Assembly: GCF_050433565.1 (NCBI RefSeq)
Contig: NZ_JBNPWZ010000003.1
Location: 1-64,000, forward strand
Length of the DNA: 64,000 nucleotides
Direction of reading: 5' to 3'
Source of the DNA: Ornithinibacillus bavariensis
GTDB lineage: Bacteria; Bacillota; Bacilli; Bacillales; Amphibacillaceae
Shown: piece after piece, positions 15,246 to 23,665 of the stretch
Numbering within the stretch: position 1 is the stretch's first letter
How the letters are laid out: each line of letters opens with the position of its first letter
Program-made: the position numbers and the translations under genes
The notes under the pieces: generated by a model
Seen by the model: the letters and a program-made list of their open reading frames with translations, nothing else
What the model was told of the DNA's origin: nothing
Databases searched by the model: none

Positions 15246-15764
15246 TCAACGGTTTCCATTTACTTTATCTGTTATGGAATCACTTAATGCTTTACTTAAA
15301 ATCTCCCCTGGTAGACCGTCTATTTCACATAGTTTTTCCGAAATAAAGCCCCTATTCGTTAGGATCTTCCTGGAAGGAATATTGTTGGGATCAATGATGG
15401 CGGTTAGTCGGGTTAAGGCTGTATTTCTTGCTTGTTCTATAAAATAATCGGCTATTTTGCTACCATAGCTATTTCCCCAAAACTCAGGTAAAAGCATATA
15501 ACCTAATTCCGCTTCAACAGTATTCTCTTCATTTAAAATCAAACGGCCCAGACCAAGGAAAACATTATCGGTAGTTGACACTTTATATGTACCAAATAGT
15601 TCGTGTTTTTTATTAAGCTCTAATATTTTCTTATAGTTTGTGTGAGCTTCCTCTAATGGTATAGCTCGCTCAGTTATCATAGCCATTACCGATTCATTTG
15701 AAACTAGACTAAAATAATGATCGAAATCATCCGAATGAAACTTCCTAAAATAAAGGTTTGTCAT
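15246..15764 (-). CDS. GNAT-family N-acetyltransferase (RimJ/RimL-like)
   Basis: A 172-residue acetyltransferase using acetyl-CoA. The family features are AELGYMLLPEFWGNSYGSKI (strand 4 and the pyrophosphate-binding loop, about residues 85-105) and the C-terminal DPNNIPSRKILTNRGF. The substrate could be a ribosomal protein N-terminus, a small molecule or an antibiotic. It starts 10 bp after the aadK-like gene, so the two form an operon. An aminoglycoside-related job is possible but not shown by the sequence. Confidence 0.88.
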   Translation of the reverse strand: MTNLYFRKFHSDDFDHYFSLVSNESVMAMITERAIPLEEAHTNYKKILELNKKHELFGTYKVSTTDNVFLGLGRLILNEENTVEAELGYMLLPEFWGNSYGSKIADYFIEQARNTALTRLTAIIDPNNIPSRKILTNRGFISEKLCEIDGLPGEILSKALSDSITDKVNGNR

Positions 15765-15774
15765 TTAAAATCTC

Positions 15775-16638
15775 CTACTCTCTCTGGTCTATTTTCCCAT
15801 ATATATTTCGTATATAGTTTGTCATGACCACATCATAATCTGGATAATGAAATTCCAACTCAAACGCTACTTTTTTCGAATGTTGTCGAAACATATCACA
15901 GCATATCTGAAATGATTGCCATGTCTCTTTATAGCCAACTAATGAAAAAGTACTTAGTAACCTATCAAAAACCTCTTTGGAAATATGCTGATCGATAAAT
16001 TTGTAATTTTTTCCTAAACTAAAATTAAATCCCTTCCTTAATCCAATTTCCCATGACATCATACGTAAAAGCTCTGGGCGAAGTATTTGATTAAAGTGAT
16101 CGATAGCATAAAGTATTTCTTTACGATACAATCCTTTAGCCACATATGTAGATACGCTCCAAAATTCATTACAGCAATCAATAAACTCCCGTTCTGACGG
16201 TTTTTTAATCCAATATCTCTCATCACTTGTGACAATCTTATTGGAGATACGATTATCCTTATCAATTAAAAGTTTTACTAATCCATCAGATTCAGAAAAG
16301 TAGAGATTGATTTCCTCAAGAGGAACTAATGTTAAATCTATCTTAATACCATCCTTAAAATACATAAGGTAGCTATACCAATTTCCTAATTCGGATGGAT
16401 ACAACTCCATGTCCTCTGGCTTTTGTAGAAAAGGCAATTCCCCGAATTTATTTAACCAATCATCATCCCTCTTATAAAATTCCATATCTGTTACAAAAAA
16501 GGTTAAATCATAGTCTTGAAAGTCATCCTTAGGGATATTTTCATTTGTTCTAGAGCCTTCCAATACAGATAATCTGATTAAATCATCTTTTTCTACAATT
16601 AAATTAAAGAGATTGAGTACTTCATTTTCGTTACGCAA
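15775..16638 (-). CDS. aadK: Aminoglycoside 6-adenylyltransferase (AadK-like)
   Basis: A 287-residue nucleotidyltransferase of the ANT(6) family, which adenylylates streptomycin at the 6-hydroxyl. Catalytic and signature segments are EGSRTN near residue 29, DFQDYDLTFFV (Asp pair for metal) and KIDLTLVPL (third Asp). ELGNWYSYL and DCCNEFWSVSTYVAKGL match B. subtilis AadK closely from memory, and that enzyme is 284 residues. TTG 16638 is the likely start: MRNENE aligns with the AadK N-terminus and GGGGG lies about 8 nt upstream. In many bacilli this is an intrinsic low-level streptomycin resistance gene. Confidence 0.9.
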   Translation of the reverse strand: MRNENEVLNLFNLIVEKDDLIRLSVLEGSRTNENIPKDDFQDYDLTFFVTDMEFYKRDDDWLNKFGELPFLQKPEDMELYPSELGNWYSYLMYFKDGIKIDLTLVPLEEINLYFSESDGLVKLLIDKDNRISNKIVTSDERYWIKKPSEREFIDCCNEFWSVSTYVAKGLYRKEILYAIDHFNQILRPELLRMMSWEIGLRKGFNFSLGKNYKFIDQHISKEVFDRLLSTFSLVGYKETWQSFQICCDMFRQHSKKVAFELEFHYPDYDVVMTNYIRNIYGKIDQRE

Positions 16639-16852
16639 TTTAAATACCCCCAATTCTACCTACATAATATTCTGACATAATCATTCCAGCTCTACAAGTG
16701 TATCTCCCACCTATATTTAGGTACGAGTAAGGTTCAATGGTAAAAAATAAAAGTATAAACAAAACTAATCGTCTTACGCTATAATCAGAATATCTATATT
16801 TTCAAACGGATGATAATAGAGAAAAACTAACATCAACTCTAGGAGAGAAGAA

Positions 16853-17731
16853 ATGAAACAATATATTGGGGACGGAATGCTCCTTATTACTGCTATTGTT
16901 TGGGGAAGTGGTTTTGTTATTACAGCAATAGCTCTTGAATATTTAACCGCTTATCAAGTCATGGCTGGACGCTTCGTAATAGCGAGCATTATACTAGTAC
17001 TTTTATTCGGCAAGAAAATTATAACTTTTACAAAGTCTGTAATCTGGAAAGGAGCAATATTAGGCTCCATCCTATATGTCGGTTTTGCCTTGCAAACGGT
17101 TGGACTGGAATATACGACACCATCTAAGAATGCCTTTTTAACTGCAGTAAATGTAGTTATTGTTCCAATTATTGCTTATATGATATATAAACGAAAAGTG
17201 GATCGCTATGAAATTTTTGGATCGATAATTGCAATTATAGGAATAGGCTTTCTATCCCTTCAAGGATCAATGACAATTAATTTAGGGGATGCACTTTCAC
17301 TTGCTTGTGCGGTAGCTTTTGCATTTGATATCTTTTATACGAATCATTTTGTTAAAAAAGAAGATGCACTTTCGCTAACGATTGTGCAATTCATTACCGC
17401 TTCTATTATTGGCATGGTTGTCCTCCTTATTCAAGGTGATGTCCCAACTACGTTTGAAAAAGAAGCCATATATGCAATTCTATACCTCGCAGTGTTTTCC
17501 ACGACCATTGCATATGTTTGTCAAAATATAGCTTTTCGATATACTACCGCCACAAAGGGCGCTATCATCCTATCACTGGAATCATTTTTCGGTATGATTC
17601 TATCGGTAATCTTTTTACATGAAATCTTAACCGGTCGAATGGTAACAGGTGCAATACTAATTATGGCAGCTATTCTAATCGCAGAACTAAAACCAAATTT
17701 TCTAAGAAAGGATCCCTTAAGAAATACATAA
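16853..17731 (+). CDS. EamA/DMT-family transporter
   Basis: A 292-residue protein with ten predicted transmembrane helices in two EamA repeats (about residues 5-135 and 145-285). Drug/metabolite exporters of this family move amino acids, nucleotides or small drugs. The first repeat has IVWGSGFVITAIAL, and the second ends SLESFFGMILSVIFLHE, which is typical. AGGAGAG precedes the ATG. The gene stands alone on the plus strand with its own terminator. Substrate unknown. Confidence 0.9.
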   Translation: MKQYIGDGMLLITAIVWGSGFVITAIALEYLTAYQVMAGRFVIASIILVLLFGKKIITFTKSVIWKGAILGSILYVGFALQTVGLEYTTPSKNAFLTAVNVVIVPIIAYMIYKRKVDRYEIFGSIIAIIGIGFLSLQGSMTINLGDALSLACAVAFAFDIFYTNHFVKKEDALSLTIVQFITASIIGMVVLLIQGDVPTTFEKEAIYAILYLAVFSTTIAYVCQNIAFRYTTATKGAIILSLESFFGMILSVIFLHEILTGRMVTGAILIMAAILIAELKPNFLRKDPLRNT

Positions 17732-17739
17732 AAAGAATC

Positions 17740-17786
17740 AGCGATAGTCTACTTCATCGAAATGTAGTAGACTATCGCTTTTTTTA
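17740..17786 (+). terminator. Terminator of the EamA gene
   Basis: A 14-bp stem pairs AGCGATAGTCTACT (17740-17753) with AGTAGACTATCGCT (17766-17779), followed by seven T. Confidence 0.93.
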
Positions 17787-17813
17787 CAAATATGAAATTT
17801 AATATTACTTATT

Positions 17814-17939
17814 TCAATAACGTCCCCTATTGCCTTCAAAAGAAAAGGTTCGGAATTCCTCAATACATTTAAGCAATAGATTTTTATTATCGAATCCAAT
17901 TTCTATAATGTCTCCTGATAAATTTCTTAGTATCAACTG
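17814..17939 (-). pseudogene. Protein-like 41-codon fragment following the APH-fold gene
   Basis: In the same frame as the upstream kinase, after its TAA, the sequence reads QLILRNLSGDIIEIGFDNK and LLLKCIEEFRTFSFEGNRGRY to TGA 17814-17816. It has no ribosome-binding site. It could be a gene remnant or a lost C-terminal extension. The kinase looks complete without it. No family recognised. Confidence 0.3.
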
Positions 17940-18887
17940 TTAAATGGTAAGAAGAGTATGGTTTTGTTCAAGTCTCATCCTAAAATGATTCATTATTCTT
18001 ATTTGGTTCTCCGATAGCTTCTCTTTATCCCAGTACATATGCATTAAGCTATATTCAAATACTTCTTTTAAACGGATAAAAAGTGGAAGCTTATCGATCA
18101 TTTCTGGGGTTAGAGAATTTTCTTCTTGATAACCATCAAGGATTGCTTTTGTAATAGTTTCCCCATATTCAACAATGTTACCTCCACCAACGAATGAATA
18201 TTCTATGGCACTATATATGGGAACTGCTAAATCAAAGATATAAAAATGCCTTTCACAATCTTGGAAATCAATCATTGTCAAATTTGCATTTTCATCAACT
18301 AGAATATTTTCTCTGCATAAATCACCGTGTAGTAATCCATAATTCGAATGATTCTTCGGCAAGTTTTTGATTGCTGACAATGTTTGCTCTGCTATATCTC
18401 TTATAGCAACTTCCTCTTCCGGTATATATTTTAGAAAAGCATATTCTTCATTATCATACCAATTGTTAATGTATTTCAGTGGATGTAATTCTTCAAATTT
18501 CTGAGAAAATTTATGCAACCTACCTATTTGTCTCCCTAATTCTTTCAGTACACTGGAATTCCACCTATTTCTTGGCAGATGTATTCCTGGAGCTGATTGA
18601 TATAAAACGGCCATAAACTCTTTGTTGTTCACTGTTATCGTTTCAACAACCTTTTCATTTATCGATGCTATTGGTGGTGATACACATAACCCCTCTTTAG
18701 ATAAAAAGCTTGTATAATTAACTTCTTCTAATTGTTCATCATAGCTTTTGTAATTCGTCATTCTGAAGTAGTAATATCCATCTCTTGCAATGCACTGAAA
18801 CATCTCATTTGTTACTGGTTCAATCTTAATAAAATGTAAAGGGTATAATTCATTAAGTGAAGCGAGTATTTGTTTTTCCATTATCAT
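17940..18887 (-). CDS. Aminoglycoside phosphotransferase-fold kinase
   Basis: A 315-residue protein of the APH/choline kinase superfamily. The catalytic Brenner motif HGDLCRENILVD gives the Asp base and Asn. The metal-binding DFG-equivalent is IDFQDCE. The N-lobe Lys/Glu region is weakly conserved. Substrates in this superfamily range from aminoglycosides to homoserine, choline and spore-coat related sugars, so I cannot name one. It starts either at ATG 18887 or 6 nt later (18881), with AGGAG in front. It follows a Nudix gene on the same strand by 65 bp. Confidence 0.85.
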   Translation of the reverse strand: MIMEKQILASLNELYPLHFIKIEPVTNEMFQCIARDGYYYFRMTNYKSYDEQLEEVNYTSFLSKEGLCVSPPIASINEKVVETITVNNKEFMAVLYQSAPGIHLPRNRWNSSVLKELGRQIGRLHKFSQKFEELHPLKYINNWYDNEEYAFLKYIPEEEVAIRDIAEQTLSAIKNLPKNHSNYGLLHGDLCRENILVDENANLTMIDFQDCERHFYIFDLAVPIYSAIEYSFVGGGNIVEYGETITKAILDGYQEENSLTPEMIDKLPLFIRLKEVFEYSLMHMYWDKEKLSENQIRIMNHFRMRLEQNHTLLTI

Positions 18888-18952
18888 TCTTCTCCTCTTT
18901 CATCCTTCATCCCTAAACGTTTGCCGTTGATATAAACCGAGGAGACAAACAA

Positions 18953-19408
18953 CTAGAGTAGCTTTGAATGTAAAGTCTCATCCTTATTGTAATAATACAG
19001 CTCACACAGTTCATCATCTTCGAATACTTGAAGCATTTTTTCAAAATCATTCGCAACTTTGTAATCAAATAGTTTTTCCCTGCTTGTCCAAAATACTTCA
19101 CCCTCTCTTGAGGATTTTAAATTACCTTTAAATAATTTTGTTTTATAAAGTAAAACAATATATCGTTCATTTTCAGCAGTTTGAAATTGTTTAATGCCAC
19201 AGAGTATTGGGGATTCAATGGTTAGCCCAGTTTCTTCATACACCTCTCGAATAACTGATTCGGAGAAAGATTCCTTATCATTTACATGTCCACCAGGAAA
19301 TGTAATACCTGGCCAATTTGGATTTAAACGATTTTGGACAAGTACATTACCCTTATCATCGTAGACCATACACATATTTGTTATGATCACTTTTTCACTT
19401 CTGCTCAT
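18953..19408 (-). CDS. Nudix hydrolase
   Basis: A 151-residue pyrophosphohydrolase. The Nudix box GHVNDKESFSESVIREVYEE plus TGL occupies about residues 38-60, with the REVYEE metal-binding core intact. The protein resembles MutT/8-oxo-dGTP diphosphatase-like enzymes, but the true nucleoside-diphosphate substrate cannot be told. It is probably co-transcribed with the kinase gene downstream. Confidence 0.9.
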   Translation of the reverse strand: MSRSEKVIITNMCMVYDDKGNVLVQNRLNPNWPGITFPGGHVNDKESFSESVIREVYEETGLTIESPILCGIKQFQTAENERYIVLLYKTKLFKGNLKSSREGEVFWTSREKLFDYKVANDFEKMLQVFEDDELCELYYYNKDETLHSKLL

Positions 19409-19495
19409 AAAAACCTTCCTTATTGTAAACTATTTAGTACTATTTCACCTTAACATAAGATTCTGATAGCTTAAATGAAAATATTTATGAAAAAC

Positions 19496-19528
19496 GATAA
19501 AAAATCACACAGCAATTTCGCTGTGTGA
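19496..19528 (-). terminator. Terminator of the Na/Pi cotransporter gene
   Basis: TCACACAGC (19505-19513) and GCTGTGTGA (19520-19528) form a perfect 9-bp stem. On the minus strand it is followed by a TTTTTTA tract. Confidence 0.92.
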
Positions 19529-19533
19529 TCATC

Positions 19534-21162
19534 TTAATGTTCCCCTAAAACACCCTGTGCAATATTTACTGCATGGTCACCGATGCGTTCTAGATTGGAG
19601 ATAATATCGACGAAAACAATTCCTGCAGATACACTACATATTCCTTCATTCATACGAATTATATGTTTTTTTCGATAGGTTCTTTCCATTTTGTCAATCT
19701 TATCTTCCTTCTGCATTACAGCAAGTGCTTCTTCTCTGTCCTCTTTATCTAAAGCACGAATGGCCTGTTTTACAGTTGACATCGTCAGGTCAAACATATT
19801 ATTTAAGTCTTCCTGTGCTTGATCAGTCATAACTACCTTATTCGAAATTTTATAATCAATTAGTTCAATAATATTTTCAAAATGATCACCGATTCTTTCA
19901 ATATCACGTACCATATCCATTAATATCGTGTGCTTTTCACTCTCGAATTCCGATAATGAGCCACCCGAAATATCAATTAAATAATCGGTTATACTACGAT
20001 CCAAGCTATTCAGTGCACCTTCTATTTGCATAGCCATGTCTGAGTGCTTTGCTTGGTTTGTTGTTAAATAATTATTTGTTTCCTCCAGTCCTTGATGGGC
20101 GTATTCCCCCATACGAACAATCTCTGCTTTCGCCTGATCCAATGCAAGTGCCGATGATTGCTGAATAAAGATTGGATCTAAATGCTGTGGCTTATATTCA
20201 ATCATCGTGTCTTGTCCAGGGATAATCTTCGTGACAATCCAAGCCAAACCGCCTATGAACGGAAACTGTATAATTGTATTAAACACATTAAAGCTTCCAT
20301 GAGCAAATGCTATTGTCATTTTTTCATCGAGTGACAGTGCCCCTTGTAAAAATTCAATATAGTGTGTAAATGGTACAAGTAAGGTTAAGAAAATAGCAGT
20401 CCCTACGATATTAAAAATGACGTGTACACCAGCAGCTCTTCTTGCAGCTACAGATGCTCCTAATGCGGCTAAAACAGCTGTTATCGTTGTTCCAATATTA
20501 TCACCGAACAGAACTGGTAATGCTGCATCTAAATCCATCGCACCTTCTGCATATAACCCTTGAAGAATACCGATGGTTGCACTAGAGCTCTGTACTATAA
20601 GTGTGAATAGTGTTCCGACTACAACTCCTAGTAGGGAATGCTCACTCATACTAAGTGTTAAATCCTGGAATGCTTCCAATGTTCGCAAAGGTTTCATCCC
20701 ACTACTCATTAGTTCAAGTCCAAAGAATAGCGCTCCGAATCCAAATACAGTTTGACCAATAGCAGTAATCTTCTGATTATTAAAGAAGAAGATTAATAAA
20801 GCTCCAACAGCAATGATTGGTAGTGCATACTCTCCAATATCAATACCAATGATAAATGCAGTAATCGTTGTTCCGATATTTGCACCCATGATAACTCCGA
20901 TTGCTTGTCTTAATGTCATAAAACCCGCATTTACAAGCCCGACCGTTAGTACAGTTGTTCCTGAACTACTTTGGATTAACATGGTAACAATCATTCCGGC
21001 TAAAACCCCAAGAAATGGATTACTGGTAAATTTATCTAATATATCCCGTAATCGGTCTCCCGCAGATTTTTGCAGTCCATCCCCCATAAATTTTATTCCG
21101 AGGAGGAAAATACCTAATCCACCGATAAATTCAAAAATTAAATTTTGAATATCTATCCCCAA
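19534..21162 (-). CDS. Na/Pi cotransporter family protein with C-terminal PhoU-like domain
   Basis: A 542-residue protein for sodium-driven phosphate transport. Two inverted PNaS repeats show the hallmark QSSS motifs (MLIQSSSGTTVLTVGL and LIVQSSSATIGIL), with matching GANIGTTITAF and GDNIGTTITAV loops. About eight membrane segments end near residue 320. Residues about 350-542 are helical and PhoU-like (MVRDIERIGDHFENI and ISNLERIGDHAVNIAQ), probably sensing or gating. TTG 21162 is the start, with AAAGGAG 9 nt upstream. The upstream region contains Pho-box-like hexamer pairs, too few to call a box. Confidence 0.92.
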   Translation of the reverse strand: MGIDIQNLIFEFIGGLGIFLLGIKFMGDGLQKSAGDRLRDILDKFTSNPFLGVLAGMIVTMLIQSSSGTTVLTVGLVNAGFMTLRQAIGVIMGANIGTTITAFIIGIDIGEYALPIIAVGALLIFFFNNQKITAIGQTVFGFGALFFGLELMSSGMKPLRTLEAFQDLTLSMSEHSLLGVVVGTLFTLIVQSSSATIGILQGLYAEGAMDLDAALPVLFGDNIGTTITAVLAALGASVAARRAAGVHVIFNIVGTAIFLTLLVPFTHYIEFLQGALSLDEKMTIAFAHGSFNVFNTIIQFPFIGGLAWIVTKIIPGQDTMIEYKPQHLDPIFIQQSSALALDQAKAEIVRMGEYAHQGLEETNNYLTTNQAKHSDMAMQIEGALNSLDRSITDYLIDISGGSLSEFESEKHTILMDMVRDIERIGDHFENIIELIDYKISNKVVMTDQAQEDLNNMFDLTMSTVKQAIRALDKEDREEALAVMQKEDKIDKMERTYRKKHIIRMNEGICSVSAGIVFVDIISNLERIGDHAVNIAQGVLGEH

Positions 21163-21348
21163 TGACAGCCGCTCCTTTAATAAGTATCAAGTTATAATAA
21201 ATAGGACATCCTCATTATTATTGTAAATACAAAGTTAATTGTAAAGTAATTATGAAAAATCTTTACATAAAATTTACATAAGAATATTCTGCAAATTTAC
21301 ACTTTATTTAACAAATGTAGACAAAAAAATAATTCGTAGACAAATTGT

Positions 21349-21984
21349 CTAAGAATTATTTTTTGGCTCCACCAATATTTTAGTACCATCAACCTGAGTA
21401 ATTTTTACTTCAGTACCTTTTTCAATCCATTGGCCATTCGATACCGCACTATAATCTTTCATGCCAACGCGAATTGTACCAACTGGTCGCATATCGTTTA
21501 AGGTAATTGCAGTTTGATTTAATAATTCTTTATATTCCTCATTCATTGAGTTGTATCCTGCTTCACTCGTTAACTGATCCTTCAGTGTAATTTTATTCCA
21601 CATTTCACGACGCTTAAAAACCTTTAAGAATAGTAGCGATCCCCCAGCACCAAGTAAAACACCTAATACTGCATACAGCCCTGCAGCAAAATTTGGTGCA
21701 GGCAGTGCAACTGCTGCGAGCATACTCACTGTTCCAATTGTTGCTAGTGTACCATCATTCAATACTTTTCCATCAATAATAATTAATAGGATTCCGACAA
21801 AATAAATGACAAGCATAAGAATAAGGGAGTTCGTTTCCAAATATACTGAAAAATAAACGGTAATAAAACCAATACCTAAAATGGCAAAGATACCCCGCAT
21901 ATTCACTAATACTTCCCCAACTAAAAATAATGTAGCTAATCCTGTTATGACTAAAGCAATCCAATCTTGAGAAAATATATCCAT
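21349..21984 (-). CDS. NfeD-family membrane protein
   Basis: A 211-residue protein with four to five transmembrane helices (residues about 10-130) and a C-terminal NfeD OB-fold (about 150-211: TLNDMRPVGTIRVGMKDYSA, then EVKITQVDGTKILVEP). It lacks the protease domain of long NfeD proteins. Short NfeD proteins commonly work with flotillins in membrane microdomains, but no flotillin gene is adjacent here; floA and yqeZ are about 25 kb away. ATG 21984 follows GGGAGAAAGGG. A longer frame to 22005 is less likely. Confidence 0.85.
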   Translation of the reverse strand: MDIFSQDWIALVITGLATLFLVGEVLVNMRGIFAILGIGFITVYFSVYLETNSLILMLVIYFVGILLIIIDGKVLNDGTLATIGTVSMLAAVALPAPNFAAGLYAVLGVLLGAGGSLLFLKVFKRREMWNKITLKDQLTSEAGYNSMNEEYKELLNQTAITLNDMRPVGTIRVGMKDYSAVSNGQWIEKGTEVKITQVDGTKILVEPKNNS

Positions 21985-22064
21985 TCCCTTTCTCCCTTTC
22001 AACATGTTCTGTCTCTTTATACGATTAATCGTTCAAAATAGTTTCATTATTGGAGGAATAATAC

Positions 22065-22382
22065 ATGAAAAAATTAATTATTACCATTCTCATTATACTA
22101 TTTATGGTCAGTATATATAAAGACATATATTACGGGACGGATCTCTCCTCTAAAAATAAGCTTGTTCCAGCTCCAACAGAAAAATTAAATGTGGTGTCAT
22201 TTGAGGCTGTAAAGGTGAAATTAGGACCTGGCGATACAGTACTTACTGTTGTCGAACGACTAAATCCGGAAAGTTCTGATTTAGATATCGAAAAAGTCCT
22301 GAATGATTTTTCCTCTCTAAATCCAAATAGTGATCCAGAGCGATTAATAATAAACCATTTTTACTTCTTCCCTAAATACTAG
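22065..22382 (+). CDS. Small membrane-anchored protein, possibly YqfZ-like (LysM-like)
   Basis: A 105-residue protein with an N-terminal anchor (KKLIITILIILFMVSIY) and an outside domain, VKLGPGDTVLTVVERLNP then INHFYFFPKY. This resembles a LysM fold (GDTVLTVVERLN corresponds to the GDTLxxIA core). Position next to a YqfX-like gene suggests a relative of Bacillus YqfZ, but that is by context only. GGAGG lies upstream of the ATG. It is convergent with the next gene. Confidence 0.7.
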   Translation: MKKLIITILIILFMVSIYKDIYYGTDLSSKNKLVPAPTEKLNVVSFEAVKVKLGPGDTVLTVVERLNPESSDLDIEKVLNDFSSLNPNSDPERLIINHFYFFPKY

Positions 22383-22391
22383 CTTGAATCC

Positions 22392-22425
22392 AAAAAGAAA
22401 GAGACTGGCTATTAAGACCAGTCTC
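22392..22425 (-). terminator. Terminator of the YqfX-like gene
   Basis: GAGACTGG (22401-22408) pairs with CCAGTCTC (22418-22425). A TTTCTTTTT tract follows on the minus strand. Confidence 0.85.
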
Positions 22426-22430
22426 CCTAT

Positions 22431-22790
22431 CTAAACAAAGGGTAATATGAACAGTGTTATCAAAATGGATATAGCACCTGCTGCAATAGCGATGTTACCT
22501 AGCGTGTTGGCATTTCGGTTTCTCGCAATAAACCCAACAATAATACCTGCTCCACCTAAAAGGATTGGTGCCCAGAAGAATGAAGCAATAGATAACGCTA
22601 AGGCAATCCATCCCATAGCAGAACTAGCTTGTTCCGTGTCATCATCGACTGCTACACTTCTGCGATAATCATCAGCAGTTAACTCAGCTGCTGTTTCCTC
22701 ATCTCTTCTGGAATAATATCCATCCCTATACCTGTCTTCCCCTCGTAATGGAGCATTCTCTACATCTTTTGTACGATTTTTATCGTCCAT
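22431..22790 (-). CDS. DUF4190-type small membrane protein, YqfX-like
   Basis: A 119-residue protein. The N-terminal 55 residues are hydrophilic, rich in Arg, Asp and Glu. Two transmembrane helices follow (about 58-85 and 92-117), separated by GFIARNRNANTLGN, the layout of DUF4190 proteins such as Bacillus YqfX. Function unknown. The GGAGG site upstream of the ATG is strong. Confidence 0.8.
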   Translation of the reverse strand: MDDKNRTKDVENAPLRGEDRYRDGYYSRRDEETAAELTADDYRRSVAVDDDTEQASSAMGWIALALSIASFFWAPILLGGAGIIVGFIARNRNANTLGNIAIAAGAISILITLFILPFV

Positions 22791-22961
22791 GATTGACCTC
22801 CTTCTTTTTGGTGAGGTGCATCTATAGTTTGTGGAGAATGACGGATTATATAATGCTACTTTTTTCCATATGAAAAGTTAGGGTAGTTTGCAGGTTATTC
22901 TTATAAACAAGTTGAGTTCTTTTATATAATTGCATAAAGTGGAGTGGAAGGAGTTGTTAGC

Positions 22962-23255
22962 ATGTCATTTTTTATTAAACAAATTATTTTAACAAAAATG
23001 AGACAAATTACTTCAGAGGATATTTTGAAGTATGCAAAGGAATATGGATTTAACCTAAGCTCTGAACAAGCGAAGGAAATTTCCAAATATGTTCAGGGGA
23101 ATCGAATTGATCCTTTTGATAAGAAAGAAAGAGATAAAATGCTAAATGATTTAAGTCGGATAACGGATCCACAAACAGCTAAAAAGGCTAATCAGCTATT
23201 TCACGAACTAATTAAATCGTATGGCGTTGAGGACCTATTTAATGAAAGAGGCTGA
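22962..23255 (+). CDS. YqfT-like protein (DUF2624)
   Basis: A 97-residue soluble helical protein. ITSEDILKYAKEYGFNLS followed by QAKEISKYVQGNRIDPFDK matches the DUF2624 family (Bacillus YqfT). ATG 22962 has GGAAGGAG 8 nt upstream. The last codons and the TGA stop lie inside the terminal inverted repeat of the element beginning at 23249, so the C-terminus may have been altered by its arrival. Position next to nfo and cshB matches Bacillus order. Function unknown. Confidence 0.8.
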   Translation: MSFFIKQIILTKMRQITSEDILKYAKEYGFNLSSEQAKEISKYVQGNRIDPFDKKERDKMLNDLSRITDPQTAKKANQLFHELIKSYGVEDLFNERG

Positions 23256-23658
23256 GACAAAAAGATTTTATCCACAATTAATCGAATAATCTGCTTCGGT
23301 AAAAAACTAGCTTCAAGAAATATTGTCACTTTCACTTCTAGTAAAGACGTAACCACTACTCAAAAAAGGATTACGTGCCTGACCCCCAAGCGGCTGGTAG
23401 GCCACAGATCGACAGAATGTCGGTCATGAAGAAAAGTCAAGGAGGTCATAGGAGGTATTGCCCCTAACATTACGACCTCCTTTTGAACTTTTGAGGCTCA
23501 CCGATACCTTTCCACCTGAAGGACGAGAAAAATATCGGAAGCCTTACCTCGAACCCAGTAAAAGTCTTTCCTCTATCTAGAAGTAACACATGAATTTCTA
23601 TGCTGAACAGCAAATCTATTCATTTTTTGAGTTGATTACTTTCATTATGTCTCAGCCT
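23249..23658. mobile_element. 410-bp structured element with terminal inverted repeats (MITE-like)
   Basis: The ends are AGGCTGAGACA (23249-23259) and TGTCTCAGCCT (23648-23658), exact reverse complements. Inside are three strong hairpins: GATCGACA/TGTCGGTC (23407-23425), a long imperfect stem around GGAGGTC/GACCTCC (23432-23492), and GGCT-CCGATA/TATCGG-AGCC (23495-23543). The middle is less AT-rich than its surroundings. No transposase is present and no target duplication is visible. It fills the gap between convergent yqfT-like and nfo genes. It may be a non-autonomous mobile element, a structured RNA, or both. Confidence 0.6.
23360..23470 (-). CDS. Candidate 36-residue micro-ORF inside the structured element
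   Basis: ATG 23470 is preceded by AAAGGAGG at 5 nt spacing. The frame encodes MLGAIPPMTSLTFLHDRHS and VDLWPTSRLGVRHVILF to TGA 23360-23362. The Shine-Dalgarno lies in the central hairpin, so translation could depend on folding. The composition is unlike typical proteins of this genome. It may be real or just part of the repeat. Confidence 0.3.
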   Translation of the reverse strand: MLGAIPPMTSLTFLHDRHSVDLWPTSRLGVRHVILF

Positions 23659-23665
23659 ATATAAA

